From the NCBI GenBank assembly GCA_035652195.1, contig DASREH010000032.1:1-64000 (forward strand): a DNA stretch of 64,000 nt, in the 5' to 3' direction. A program made the position numbers and the translations under genes. Under the pieces are notes generated by a model that saw only the letters and a list, made by a program, of their open reading frames with translations, did no database searches and was not told the origin of the DNA. Positions 41,875 through 50,278 of this stretch are shown here, in pieces (positions within the stretch are counted from its first letter, which is position 1; each line of letters starts with the position of its first letter). The DNA is from Udaeobacter sp035652195 (GTDB lineage: Bacteria; Verrucomicrobiota; Verrucomicrobiia; Chthoniobacterales; UBA10450).

Positions 41875-41976
41875 TTCCGTCAGGGGCTATGGATTGAGGA
41901 CTTACGAATCCCGCCAGGGCAGGAATGCAGCAACGGTAGTTTGATCCTCCTTGCCGTAGTTCTCTGGCGGGCTTTT
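41875..41976 (+). ncRNA. ffs: Signal recognition particle RNA (4.5S, small type)
   Basis: The universal domain IV is exact: CAGG (41915-41918), stem GCA, tetraloop GGAA (41922-41925), stem TGC, AGCA (41929-41932), i.e. the Ffh-binding symmetric loop. Outside it the arms pair: GAGGA (41896-41900) with TCCTC (41945-41949), GGGGCTATGG (41883-41892) with CCGTAGTTCT (41954-41963), and CCGTCA (41877-41882) with TGGCGG (41965-41970). A T6 run (41973-41978) directly follows, giving an intrinsic terminator. The RNA of about 100 nt carries Ffh to ribosomes translating exported proteins. Confidence 0.93.
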
Positions 41977-42021
41977 TTGCCTCGGCGCCGGACCGTCGGA
42001 CGCGCCATTAACCGGTGAGTT

Positions 42022-42309
42022 ATGAAGCTATTGAAGACCAGGATCGTGCGCTTTTTGCAGGTGGTTGAGAAATGTGGCAAACCCAAACCTTACACTCTTT
42101 GGCAAAAACCAACTGCCGATCGCCATCTTCAGGCGCAGGTGAAAAACAATCGAGTCATGACTGTCCTCAAGACCGAAAGCGGCACGGATTTTGGAATTGC
42201 CTCATTCAAGGAAAAGAAAGGCGCGAGTTACCTTGTTTTTCCAAAATCATTAAAACGATTCGCTGACCGGCGTGTTGTGGGAATAGATTGGGCCCTGGTC
42301 AGCGAATAA
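42022..42309 (+). CDS. Hypothetical protein
   Basis: This 95-residue basic cytoplasmic protein has no recognised domain. It contains RIVRFLQVVEKCGKPKPYTLWQKP at the start and LVFPKSLKRFADRRVVGIDW near the end; beta-rich alternation in the middle suggests a small compact fold. It lies 45 bases after the SRP RNA terminator and converges on the HIT gene. The composition looks coding, but the function is unknown. Confidence 0.6.
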   Translation: MKLLKTRIVRFLQVVEKCGKPKPYTLWQKPTADRHLQAQVKNNRVMTVLKTESGTDFGIASFKEKKGASYLVFPKSLKRFADRRVVGIDWALVSE

Positions 42310-42320
42310 CGGTATTCAGG

Positions 42321-42656
42321 TCAGCCCGGAGGCCATGCCAGCGCCCGCTTGCCCAGAAGGTGTACATGCAAGTGAGGCACACTCTCGCCTGCATCTGGAC
42401 CACAGTTGATCACGACGCGATAACCGCTGGATAATTCGAGCTTCCTGGCCAGATCTCGTGCTACCAGAAGTAATTTGCCGAGCAGCGCGCGATCGTCGTC
42501 TGTCGCATCTGAGAGGCGAGGAACCACTCTCTTCGGCACTATGAGCAGGTGTACCGGGGCTTGTGGATTAACATCGTGAAAAGCAATGGCATCGTCATCT
42601 TCCCAAACGATGCTGGCTGGAATTTGGCGCGCGATGATTTTTTCAAAAATAGTCAT
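42321..42656 (-). CDS. HIT family nucleotide hydrolase (HinT-like)
   Basis: This 111-residue protein has the histidine triad HLHVHLLG (H-x-H-x-H) near the C terminus, IPASIVWEDDDAIAFHDVNPQAPVHLLIVPKR in the first half and a conserved Trp-Pro-Pro-Gly end. HinT enzymes hydrolyse purine nucleoside phosphoramidates. ATG at 42656 gives the usual start MTIFEKIIARQIP; a longer frame upstream is not conserved. Confidence 0.93.
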   Translation of the reverse strand: MTIFEKIIARQIPASIVWEDDDAIAFHDVNPQAPVHLLIVPKRVVPRLSDATDDDRALLGKLLLVARDLARKLELSSGYRVVINCGPDAGESVPHLHVHLLGKRALAWPPG

Positions 42657-42672
42657 GAGGTGAAGTGATTTA

Positions 42673-43336
42673 TCACTCGAAGGATTCGAGTAAATCTGCG
42701 CATTCTGACGGCAATTCAAAGGCGAAACGCATTTCTTTCAACAATTCAGGTTGATACTCCGCGGCATCTTCAACGCAACGAGCAATCGAGTTTCGCAACT
42801 GAGGGATCGATTGCAGACGTTAGCCTTTCGCGCACAAAGCAGACAATTTCCTCGCGCAAGGCGTCGCAGGCACGTGTCCAGCTTTTCACCCCGCGAAGAT
42901 GCTTCACACAGGCCTGTAACGAGCAGAGCTGCAGATTGTCGGTGCCGATTTCGATCAAACCGGTAATTCGTTTCTCCAGGAGATCAAAAAATGCCAGCTC
43001 GTACCCTGTGCCGGCATGGTGGGCAATGTCGAGTAACGAAATGCAGATAGGCGGAGGCGCCGGCGTAAAAAAGGGCACGATTTCCTTGTAACCAATGGCT
43101 TTCAAAACATACCGCACGGTTTGCGACAATTGGCTGAATGCGACCACTGTTTCGTCGTTTCGCAGGTGCAAGTAAAACGCGATGCTCTCGGTCACGTGAT
43201 CGGTCAACCACCAGCTGGGGTAGCCAGCTTCGTCAGCTGCACGCGTGATGGCGGCGTGCAGCCAATCGCGGTTGAATTCGAACAGGTGCCCAGATTCTGT
43301 TCGGAGATATGGAAATTCTTCTTTAAACGCGACCAT
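42673..43336 (-). pseudogene. NrdR-linked ATP-cone-like protein, apparently frameshifted
   Basis: The first frame runs from ATG 43336 to a stop at 42770 (188 residues). Near 42820, however, the coherent protein sequence passes to the next frame: after CFVRERL it continues as RLQSIPQLRNSIARCVEDAA and ends SECADLLESFE at 42673, about 220 residues. A one-base insertion (or a sequencing error) explains this. Residues 17-90 resemble an ATP-cone: Phe21-Asn-Arg23..Leu26..Ala29-Ile30..Ala33, then V-T-E-S-I, then V-x2-V-L-x2-I-G. This parallels NrdR itself. There is no zinc ribbon. It overlaps nrdR by 14 bases. Function is unknown; a nucleotide-sensing partner of NrdR is inference. Confidence 0.6.
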
Positions 43337-43877
43337 GATTCTTGCTTATGGGAGGTTTATGTGATTCCGAGGTTGGATTCTGTTCGGTCTCAGGAGGAAA
43401 TAATTCCCTCTGGAGCGTGTTCGGTTTTACACGGCGTCCGAGGGTATGAATCGCATCGACGAATTGGTCAACATCCTGGAACTGCTGATAGACAGAGGCA
43501 TAACGCAAATAGGCCACTTCATCGATGCCGCGTAATTTGTCGAGCACCCTGGCACCAATGACGGATGAAGGAACCTCGCGGCCGCCGGTTTCCAGTTCGT
43601 GCACAATCTCGTCTACTGTGTCTTCCAAGGTAAGAAGACTGGTCGAACGTTTTTCGAATGCTTTAGCGATGCTGGCGGCGAGTTTGCGCCTGTCGAATGG
43701 TTCGTGCGTTCTGTCGCGTTTCACCACGCGCAGATCGGAGCGCTCGATTTCTTCGTAAGTCGTAAAGCGATACTGGCACTTCAGGCATTCGCGGCGACGA
43801 CGAATACTGGAGCTATCCCGCGATTGACGGGAATCGATGACCTTGTCATCACGAGACCCGCACTTGGGGCAACGCAT
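43323..43877 (-). CDS. nrdR: Transcriptional repressor NrdR
   Basis: This 184-residue regulator represses ribonucleotide reductase genes when dATP/ATP is bound. The N-terminal zinc ribbon has CPKC and CLKC pairs (residues 3-34), followed by an ATP-cone at about 49-135 (VVKRD, EPFDRRKLAASIAKAF, VIGARVLDKLRGIDEVAYLRYASVY). The last 45 residues are a non-conserved Pro/Gln/Ser-rich tail beyond the usual 150. No nrdAB genes are adjacent. The overlap with the ATP-cone-like gene downstream suggests co-translation. Confidence 0.96.
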   Translation of the reverse strand: MRCPKCGSRDDKVIDSRQSRDSSSIRRRRECLKCQYRFTTYEEIERSDLRVVKRDRTHEPFDRRKLAASIAKAFEKRSTSLLTLEDTVDEIVHELETGGREVPSSVIGARVLDKLRGIDEVAYLRYASVYQQFQDVDQFVDAIHTLGRRVKPNTLQRELFPPETEQNPTSESHKPPISKNHGRV

Positions 43878-43890
43878 AGTATGGGAATGG

Positions 43891-43920
43891 CAAATACCAT
43901 ACTATTACTTGTGGTGTCAA
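43891..43920 (-). promoter_or_regulatory. Candidate nrdR promoter with internal palindromic element
   Basis: On the minus strand TTGACA (43920-43915) is followed after 18 bases by TATTTG (43896-43891), 14 bases before the nrdR ATG. The spacer holds an ACCA...TGGT imperfect palindrome (43896-43915). NrdR boxes are AT-rich palindromes, so autorepression is possible, but the match to the published NrdR box is weak. Confidence 0.35.
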
Positions 43921-44055
43921 CGTTTCTTTGGCTGTATCTGCTCATAATTGGGCACCGTTCCGGGCAAATGCGGGTTCTCGTATTCCTCTTTCTGTGATGA
44001 CCATGCCGGCCGGGGCGATTGACGAAGCGCACCAGCAACGATACACGCATTCGAA

Positions 44056-45048
44056 ATGCAAAAACGTGCCGCACGCAACAGTCGCTACGGCCCGTGGCTG
44101 GTGGGCCTCGGTGCTGCGCTTTGGGGCACCGAGAGTGCGTGGCGTATCCCACTCAATGAAATGTTCGACGCCAAGGTCATCGTGTTTTGGGAGCACGTGC
44201 TCATTTTGGTCATGTTCCTGCCGATGCTGATCCCGCGCCTGAAGGAGATTCCAAGAGTTGGAGCAAAGACGTGGGGCTTTCTCTTGTTCTCAGGGTTCGC
44301 AGGGTCAGCTGTGGGAACAATTTTCTTTACGCTCGCTTTAAAATACGGAAACGCCACGGTCGTGAACGTCGTCCTGAATATTCAGCCGGTTATCTCGACG
44401 ATTGGTGCATTCCTGCTTTTCGGTGACAGGCTTGCTCCCCGATTCTTCTTTTACGCTGCGACTGCCGTGCTGGCTGGTGTATTCCTTTCGGTCACGCATC
44501 CGACGATGATCGGCGTGTCGTTTGAACGCGCTGGCCTTAATGTTGGTTCGGGATACGCACTAATCTGTGCGATTTTCTGGGGACTATCGACAGTCGCTGG
44601 ACGAGGTGTGATGACAGGCATGTCCCTTCGACTAGCGTCGGGCATGCGCATTGTTGTGGGTCTTGTTTGTATGACGCTCATTCTTTTGGCTTATGACAAA
44701 CTCCACGGCGCAGCGCTTTGGCCGGCAACCGCGCAGGCACATCCTGCCAAGGCTATTATTTTGTTGTTGCTTCTGGCCTCAATCTCAGGCGGAATTCCGC
44801 TCCTGATTTATTTTCAGGGGCTTCACCTTACACGCGCGTCCACAGCGGGGTATTTCGAAATGATGCAGACGCTCGCTGCAGTCTGTATTACCTGGGGAGT
44901 CTTTCATGCAACGCTCCACGCGCACCAAGTCATTGCGGCTATCGTCCTAATCGCGGCCGTGGCCATGGTGCACCACGTCCAACGGCAGGTTGAGCATCCG
45001 GACGGCAGGCCGGGCGAGAACGTTGATTACGGCGGAATTACCCAATAA
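44056..45048 (+). CDS. EamA/DMT family transporter
   Basis: This 330-residue inner-membrane protein has about ten hydrophobic helices arranged as two EamA repeats. ALWGTESAWRIPLNE near the start and LICAIFWGLSTVAGRG at mid-protein mark the two repeat starts, and ALKYGNATVVNVVLNIQPVISTIGAFLLFGDRL is the typical helix 4-5 segment. Members export small metabolites such as amino acids; the substrate here cannot be told. Its 3' end overlaps the frameshifted remnant on the other strand. Confidence 0.9.
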   Translation: MQKRAARNSRYGPWLVGLGAALWGTESAWRIPLNEMFDAKVIVFWEHVLILVMFLPMLIPRLKEIPRVGAKTWGFLLFSGFAGSAVGTIFFTLALKYGNATVVNVVLNIQPVISTIGAFLLFGDRLAPRFFFYAATAVLAGVFLSVTHPTMIGVSFERAGLNVGSGYALICAIFWGLSTVAGRGVMTGMSLRLASGMRIVVGLVCMTLILLAYDKLHGAALWPATAQAHPAKAIILLLLLASISGGIPLLIYFQGLHLTRASTAGYFEMMQTLAAVCITWGVFHATLHAHQVIAAIVLIAAVAMVHHVQRQVEHPDGRPGENVDYGGITQ

Positions 45049-45353
45049 TCCGCTGAGCTCGTACCTGTATCGTATTTCAAAAGATGTCGTCTTGATGCCG
45101 GATAATGATCGCGGATTAGCCAATATAAATCTTCGAGCACACGTCGCGCAAAAAGAGACGATGCTTCCTGAGAACATCTTTTTTCGGGGAAAGGAAACGT
45201 CCACCAGATCGATCTTGCCCGGAAGCTGTTGGTCGTAATACAGAAAAGCCTGAATCTCGTCCAGGGTTTGTGTCCGGCGAGAATTGCTGGGGAAGACCGA
45301 TGGAATCGACGTGATACAAGAGTTTGCCGAGTAGCGGTCTAGCTGCTTTTCGC
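45027..45353 (-). pseudogene. Frameshifted gene remnant downstream of topB, unknown family
   Basis: One minus-strand frame reads LDRYSANSCITSIPSVFPSN, then TLDEIQAFLYYDQQLPGKIDLVDVSFPRK down to about 45178. A second frame continues as SQEASSLFARRVLEDLYWLIR, HYPASRRHLLKYDTG and SADYWVIPP, and stops at TAA (45027-45029). Each half looks like a soluble helical protein and the two join across an A6 tract (45179-45184 as T on the plus strand) by removing one A. No start codon is clear, and the 5' part runs into the topB 3' end, so the N terminus may be lost. The family is not recognised. It fills most of the 290-base gap after the EamA gene. Confidence 0.5.
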
Positions 45354-48242
45354 TTCCTTCGATTCTGCCTCGCGAGCCGGCTTCTCCGGGAATTCAAAAC
45401 CGACTTTCTCGTCTTCCAATTTCAAGTAGGCGGAAAACGGCCGGCCTCTTTTCGAGATGAAACCTTCGAGAAGATCCGTTTTTCCGGTGACCAGAAGCTT
45501 TTCCGCCTGCTCCTTCGGAATGTCTTTTCCAAGGATCGTTTTGCTTAGCTTAAAATTGCATGGCTTTCGATCAGCCTGGGAACGTTCACAAATGTAGCTG
45601 TTTTCTGTCTCGAAAATCTTTCCGCCACATTTTGGACATTTGCCGAGCGGCTTCTTTCCTGAGAAGTCAATTTTGGCCGCCGGTGTTTTCGCCTTTCGCT
45701 CTTTTTTCGCTTTCGGCTCACGCTTTTCGAATTCAAACCCTACATTTTTTTTATCGGTGACCACCAGGAATGCCTTGAACGGCCTGCCTTTGCGAGAAAT
45801 GAAACGTGGAAGCAAATCGGTCCGACCCGCAGTAAGCAATTTCTTTATCTGCTCAGGATCCACGGGCTGTTGCAGGATAACTTTGCCGGCGCGAAAATCG
45901 CACGTTTTGTTAGATCCCACTGAGTTTTCGCAGATATAGCTCATTCCAACTTCAAAGACGCGTCCGCCACATTTCGGGCATTTGCCCAACGATTCTTTCC
46001 CTGAGAAATCGATCTGTTGCGTGGCACCGTTTTCCTGGCCGTTGGGTCCGAAGTCGAATTCAGCTTTAAAATCGTTGCTTAGTTTAAGTACAGCCGGGAA
46101 ACGCGTTCCTTTGCGGCTCCGAAAACCGTTTAGCGGTCCGACTTGCTTCTCCCGGACCAGAGTCTCGAATTCGTCCCGGCTTAAAAGCCGTCCGGCTATG
46201 GTCTTCCAGACAGTGAAGTCGCACTCCTCATTTGTGCAGGTGAAACTTTTGAATCGCTCGACGATTGGGGAACCACATTTCGGACACGCACCGAATGGGT
46301 CGCTGTCAGGCATATGCTCATCGGGATGAAAATGCTTTGCCTTTCCTACAATTTCCTTGGTCAGCTGACGAATATCTTGCATGAACGCCTCACGCGTGAG
46401 TTTTCGATGCTCGATTTCGCGCAAACGAAATTCCCATTCGCCGGTGAGTTCCGGACTGGTGAGTTCGGGCACTGCGTTTTTTAAAAGAGTGATGGTCTGA
46501 ATCGCTTTTGCGGTTGGCTGCAATTCTTTTCCCTGACGAGTTAAGTAATGCGCTGAAATCAAGGTTTCGATGATGGACGCGCGAGTGGCCGGCGTTCCAA
46601 GGCCTTTCTCTTTCATCGCATCACGCAGCTCTTCGTCTTCGATCAGCTTTCCGGCACCTTCCATCGCACTGAGGATCGTCGCTTCGCTATAGCGAGCGGG
46701 TGGCCGCGTTTGATCGGTTTTTATTTCAACGTCCACCGTGGCGACATGTTCGCCTTGCGCGACCAGCGGCAAATTTTCCTCGGGTTTTTCACTGACCGTT
46801 TCGCGGCCATAGACCTCCAGCCAGCCCGGCGCGGTCAAGATTTTGCCTTCAGTTTTAAACGGCTCTCCTTCGACGCGGGTGATTCGAGTCGTATTCTCGT
46901 ATTGCGCAGGCGGAAAGAACACGGCCACAAATCGTTTCGACACCATGTCAAAAAGCTTTTGCTCATAATCATCCAGCGCCTTGGAAGTGGCGCCGGTTGG
47001 AATAATTGCAAAATGATCGCCTACTTTTGCGTTGTTAAAGATGCGTTTGTTAGGCCTAACCCAATCGTTATCGATTACTTTCCGAGCGAATGGATTGTCG
47101 ACCTTGGCCAGAGTCGATTTTACTGTAGCGATGTAGTCTTCCGGTAACGCACGCGAGTCGGTGCGTGGATACGTAATCGCTTTGTGCTTCTCATAAAGGC
47201 TCTGCGCAATTTGTAATGTCCTTTTGGCCGAAAAACCGAACCGATTGTTGGCTTCGCGCTGGAGCGTTGTGAGATCGTACAACTGCGGCGGGATTTGGGT
47301 AGTCGGCTTCTTTTCTTCCAGCTCAACGATCCCATCTTTTCCAATGCACTTTTGCCGGATCGCCGCTGCGATTTCGCGGTGCCATAATCGTGGCGCGGCA
47401 CGGTGTTCATCCCAAAGCGAGCCCTTTACCGAGTCGAGTTGCTGCTCCGCATCTGCAAGGTTCAAATGGAGCCGGTTTAAAATTCTCTCTGTTCTCTCAG
47501 TTTCAGTCTCATCTTTCTTAAAACCTTCATCGAACCACCGTCCCGGATATTCGCCTGCTGCAGCGCGGAATTTACCGATAATTTCATGTAGCTCGCGGGG
47601 TCTGAAATCCTGAATCTTCTTTTCGCGGTCAACGATGATGGTGAGGGTTGGTGTCTGCACGCGGCCAAGTGAAGTGACGGTGCTGCCGCGTCCGCCGCTG
47701 AGCCGCAACGTGAACGCGCGTGTCGAATTGATGCCGACGAGCCAATCCGCCTCGTTCCGGCTGCGAGCTGCACTGGCCAGTGGTTGCATCTCTGTGTCGC
47801 TTCGCAATCGAGCAAAGCCTTCGCGAATCGCGTCAGTAGTCATCGACTGAAGCCACAGTCTCTTGATCGGCTTCTTTGTGCCTGCGTATTGAATGATGTA
47901 GCGAAAGATCAACTCGCCTTCGCGCCCGGCATCGCATGCGTTGATGATTTCGGTCACGTTCTTGTCCTTAATCAGCTTGCGAAGAACATTGACGCGCGTG
48001 CCCATTTTGTCCGCAGGCGCGAGTTCAAATTCGGGTGGCATAATGGGCAGTTTTTTCATGTCCCATTTGTCCTGGGCTTTCATGGAAGCGGGTACCGCGA
48101 GCTCGAAGAGGTGGCCGACCGCCCACGAAATGAGATATTTCTCGCTATCGTAGAAATCCTTACCTTTTTTGAAGCCGCCCAGCGCCTTGGCGATGTCGCC
48201 CGCGACTGATGGCTTCTCTGTAATAATGAGAGACTTGGACAT
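45339..48242 (-). CDS. topB: DNA topoisomerase III-like, type IA, with three C-terminal zinc ribbons
   Basis: This 967-residue type IA topoisomerase has a TOPRIM domain with SLIITEKPSVAGDIAKALGGF and NACDAGREGELIFRYI, a central domain with SLGRVQTPTL, and the active-site Tyr in ITYPRTDSR. These forms match TopB rather than TopA. The C-terminal 280 residues hold three similar units, each with a CPKCG ribbon and a following K-x-F-L-type tail (Topo_C_assoc). It relaxes negative supercoils or decatenates DNA. ATG at 48242 is chosen over a longer start. It is last in the prs-to-topB run. Confidence 0.93.
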   Translation of the reverse strand: MSKSLIITEKPSVAGDIAKALGGFKKGKDFYDSEKYLISWAVGHLFELAVPASMKAQDKWDMKKLPIMPPEFELAPADKMGTRVNVLRKLIKDKNVTEIINACDAGREGELIFRYIIQYAGTKKPIKRLWLQSMTTDAIREGFARLRSDTEMQPLASAARSRNEADWLVGINSTRAFTLRLSGGRGSTVTSLGRVQTPTLTIIVDREKKIQDFRPRELHEIIGKFRAAAGEYPGRWFDEGFKKDETETERTERILNRLHLNLADAEQQLDSVKGSLWDEHRAAPRLWHREIAAAIRQKCIGKDGIVELEEKKPTTQIPPQLYDLTTLQREANNRFGFSAKRTLQIAQSLYEKHKAITYPRTDSRALPEDYIATVKSTLAKVDNPFARKVIDNDWVRPNKRIFNNAKVGDHFAIIPTGATSKALDDYEQKLFDMVSKRFVAVFFPPAQYENTTRITRVEGEPFKTEGKILTAPGWLEVYGRETVSEKPEENLPLVAQGEHVATVDVEIKTDQTRPPARYSEATILSAMEGAGKLIEDEELRDAMKEKGLGTPATRASIIETLISAHYLTRQGKELQPTAKAIQTITLLKNAVPELTSPELTGEWEFRLREIEHRKLTREAFMQDIRQLTKEIVGKAKHFHPDEHMPDSDPFGACPKCGSPIVERFKSFTCTNEECDFTVWKTIAGRLLSRDEFETLVREKQVGPLNGFRSRKGTRFPAVLKLSNDFKAEFDFGPNGQENGATQQIDFSGKESLGKCPKCGGRVFEVGMSYICENSVGSNKTCDFRAGKVILQQPVDPEQIKKLLTAGRTDLLPRFISRKGRPFKAFLVVTDKKNVGFEFEKREPKAKKERKAKTPAAKIDFSGKKPLGKCPKCGGKIFETENSYICERSQADRKPCNFKLSKTILGKDIPKEQAEKLLVTGKTDLLEGFISKRGRPFSAYLKLEDEKVGFEFPEKPAREAESKEAKSS

Positions 48243-48335
48243 GGGGGCTGCCAATCGAACCCACTTACGCGACTTTTGCAAGTGGGAGACGTTCTTTAGC
48301 CGTGTGAACCAGTGAGAACCAACATAACACAGTTG

Positions 48336-49436
48336 CTATCCAAGCTTTACAAAATATTTTCCGGGCAACTGCTTGACCAGTCGTTTTAATTCCAACTGCA
48401 ACAATGTCGCTGACACTACTGCACTCGGCAGCTCTGTTTTCTCTGTAATCTGATCAATGGACGTCTCCGTAGCAGCGATCGCGTCATAGATCCGCCGCTC
48501 ATCCTGCGAAAGAGGCGGCAATGGGCGCACGGCCGCCTCGGCCGATGGTTTTGCCTCGGGCACAAGGATTTGCAGATCATCAAGGATGTCGCTGGCGTCC
48601 ATGACAAGCTTGGCTCCCTGCTGGATCAGGCGATTAGATCCCATGGCGCTCGGCGCATTGATATGACCTGGCACAGCGTAAACGGCCCTGCCTTGTTCAA
48701 GTGCTTGAGACGCTGTAATCAGTGCCCCACTGTTTAAGCCTGCTTCCACCACAAGGATGCCATGGCTCCAGCCGGCAATTATTCGATTGCGCATCGGGAA
48801 CGTTTGACGGTCCGGTTCGATTTCCATGGAGAATTCAGATACGACTGCGCCGTTTCCTGCCTGGATCTTTTCGGCAAGCGCCGCGTTTTCCGGTGGATAA
48901 AGCTTTGTTAATCCCGAACCGATGACAGCAATCGTGCGGCCTTTTGCTGCGAGCGCCCCTTGGTGTGCGGCGGTGTCTATGCCACGGGCAAGTCCGCTGA
49001 TGATGGTTAATCCGGCATACGCGAGCTGATAGGCAAGCTTTTTTGCCGATTCCAGTCCGTAATGCGTAGTTCGCCGCGCGCCAATAATACCGATTGCGTG
49101 ATGATCGCGCTCCTGCAGTTCACCCCAAACGTACAGCACAATCGGTGGCGCATGAATCTCCCGAAGCGACTTGGGATATGAGGCTGAATCAGCAGTGATG
49201 ACGGTGGCGCCGAACTCGCGAATTCTCTGGAGCTCAGCCGCCAAATCGACAATGCACTCCCAGTTAGCGATTTGTTCGGCCACATCAGCTCCGATTCCTT
49301 GAACATTTCGAAGTTCGTTGCGCTTGGCTGCAAGCACTTGCTGGGGCTGCCCGAACACCTCCAATAACTTTCGAAGGCGTACAGGCCCCATTGTTGGCAG
49401 CATATTGAGCGCGATACAGGCTTCCGTCGCGTTCAT
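48336..49436 (-). CDS. dprA: DNA processing protein DprA/Smf
   Basis: This 366-residue protein loads RecA on incoming single-stranded DNA during natural transformation. It has an N-terminal SAM/HhH-like part (LNMLPTMGPVRLRKLLEVFG), the Rossmann core with IIGARRTTHYG, TIISGLARGIDTAAHQGALAA, VIGSGLTKLYPPEN, FPMRNRIIAG and VPGHINAP, and a C-terminal winged-helix of about 60 residues (SIDQITEKTELPSAVVSATLLQLEL). It lies between ssb and topB. It supports DNA-processing capacity, not proven competence. Confidence 0.95.
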   Translation of the reverse strand: MNATEACIALNMLPTMGPVRLRKLLEVFGQPQQVLAAKRNELRNVQGIGADVAEQIANWECIVDLAAELQRIREFGATVITADSASYPKSLREIHAPPIVLYVWGELQERDHHAIGIIGARRTTHYGLESAKKLAYQLAYAGLTIISGLARGIDTAAHQGALAAKGRTIAVIGSGLTKLYPPENAALAEKIQAGNGAVVSEFSMEIEPDRQTFPMRNRIIAGWSHGILVVEAGLNSGALITASQALEQGRAVYAVPGHINAPSAMGSNRLIQQGAKLVMDASDILDDLQILVPEAKPSAEAAVRPLPPLSQDERRIYDAIAATETSIDQITEKTELPSAVVSATLLQLELKRLVKQLPGKYFVKLG

Positions 49437-49469
49437 GTGTGAGCGGCGAGCTTAAGGCTCGCGCTGTTC

Positions 49470-49931
49470 CTAAAATGGAATCTCGTCGTCGTCTGGCTCG
49501 GCCGGCCGTCCCGGTGCCGACTTCGGTGGTGGAACCGTCTTGCCGGCGCTGCTGCCAACTCGATCTTCGTCGCCTGGTTCTCCGCCCGCGCCACCTGGCC
49601 GGCTGCCCAGTAACTGCATGCTTTCGCCTACAACCCGGAGTTTAGTTCGCTTTTGGCCGGTCTGCTTGTCGTCCCAACTATCCATCTGGAGGCGGCCTTC
49701 GATAAAAACCGGTCTTCCTTTCCTCAAATATTCGCCAGCGATCTCGGCCAACCGTGCCCAAAGTACTACATCTACGAAGGTAACTTCTTCGCGTCTTTCG
49801 CCGCCCTCAGTGGTGTAAACGCGGTTCACGGCGATGCCAAGGTCGCACACTGCGCTGCCTTTTGGAGTGTAGCGTACTTCCGGATCGCGCGTGAGGTTTC
49901 CGAGGAGAATGACTTTATTGAAACTGGCCAT
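49470..49931 (-). CDS. ssb: Single-stranded DNA-binding protein
   Basis: This 153-residue protein has an OB fold (MASFNKVILLGNLTRDPEVRYTPKG, FVDVVLWARLAEIAGEYLRKGRPVFIEGRLQ) followed by a Gly/Pro-rich linker and the DDDEIPF tail that docks repair proteins. It follows rpsF after 17 bases, the normal rpsF-ssb arrangement. rpsR, the usual next gene, is not present. Confidence 0.96.
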   Translation of the reverse strand: MASFNKVILLGNLTRDPEVRYTPKGSAVCDLGIAVNRVYTTEGGERREEVTFVDVVLWARLAEIAGEYLRKGRPVFIEGRLQMDSWDDKQTGQKRTKLRVVGESMQLLGSRPGGAGGEPGDEDRVGSSAGKTVPPPKSAPGRPAEPDDDEIPF

Positions 49932-49948
49932 TCCGCCTTATAACCAAC

Positions 49949-50278
49949 TCACTTCGCTTGCGCCATCTTTTTCGGTGGCTTTTCCTTCCGTTGCTCCACT
50001 CGTTGGTAATTTTGGCGATAGACTTCCGGGTCGAGCTTGAATTTTGCCCGCAGTTTTGTAATCGACTGCGGCTCAGCGTTGAAGACGAAGTTGACGTAGT
50101 ATCCGCTGCTGAGTGGACCAGCTGCGTAGGAAAACGGGCGTTTATCCATCTTTTGTACTTGCTCGATCTGGGCGCCTTCCTGTTTGAATTCGGATTCCAA
50201 TCGATCAATCACTTCCTTAACTGTGTCTTCCCGGCCTTGCGTGTTTAGCACCAGCAGCGCTTCATAACGGTGTTTCAT
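49949..50278 (-). CDS. rpsF: 30S ribosomal protein S6
   Basis: This 109-residue protein binds the platform of the small subunit with S18. RYEALLVLNTQGRED, GAQIEQVQKMDKRPFSYAAGPLSSGYYVNFVFNA are characteristic. A short Lys/Pro tail replaces the Glu tail of Escherichia coli. Its start overlaps the pth stop (ATGA). Confidence 0.95.
   Translation of the reverse strand: MKHRYEALLVLNTQGREDTVKEVIDRLESEFKQEGAQIEQVQKMDKRPFSYAAGPLSSGYYVNFVFNAEPQSITKLRAKFKLDPEVYRQNYQRVEQRKEKPPKKMAQAK

Noticed and set aside
45178..45186. A dnaX-like slippery heptamer A-AAA-AAG in the remnant downstream of topB, suggesting programmed -1 frameshifting
   Set aside because: A -1 shift leads to the frame that stops after about 20 codons. 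The coherent continuation needs the other frame, so an indel is the better explanation.
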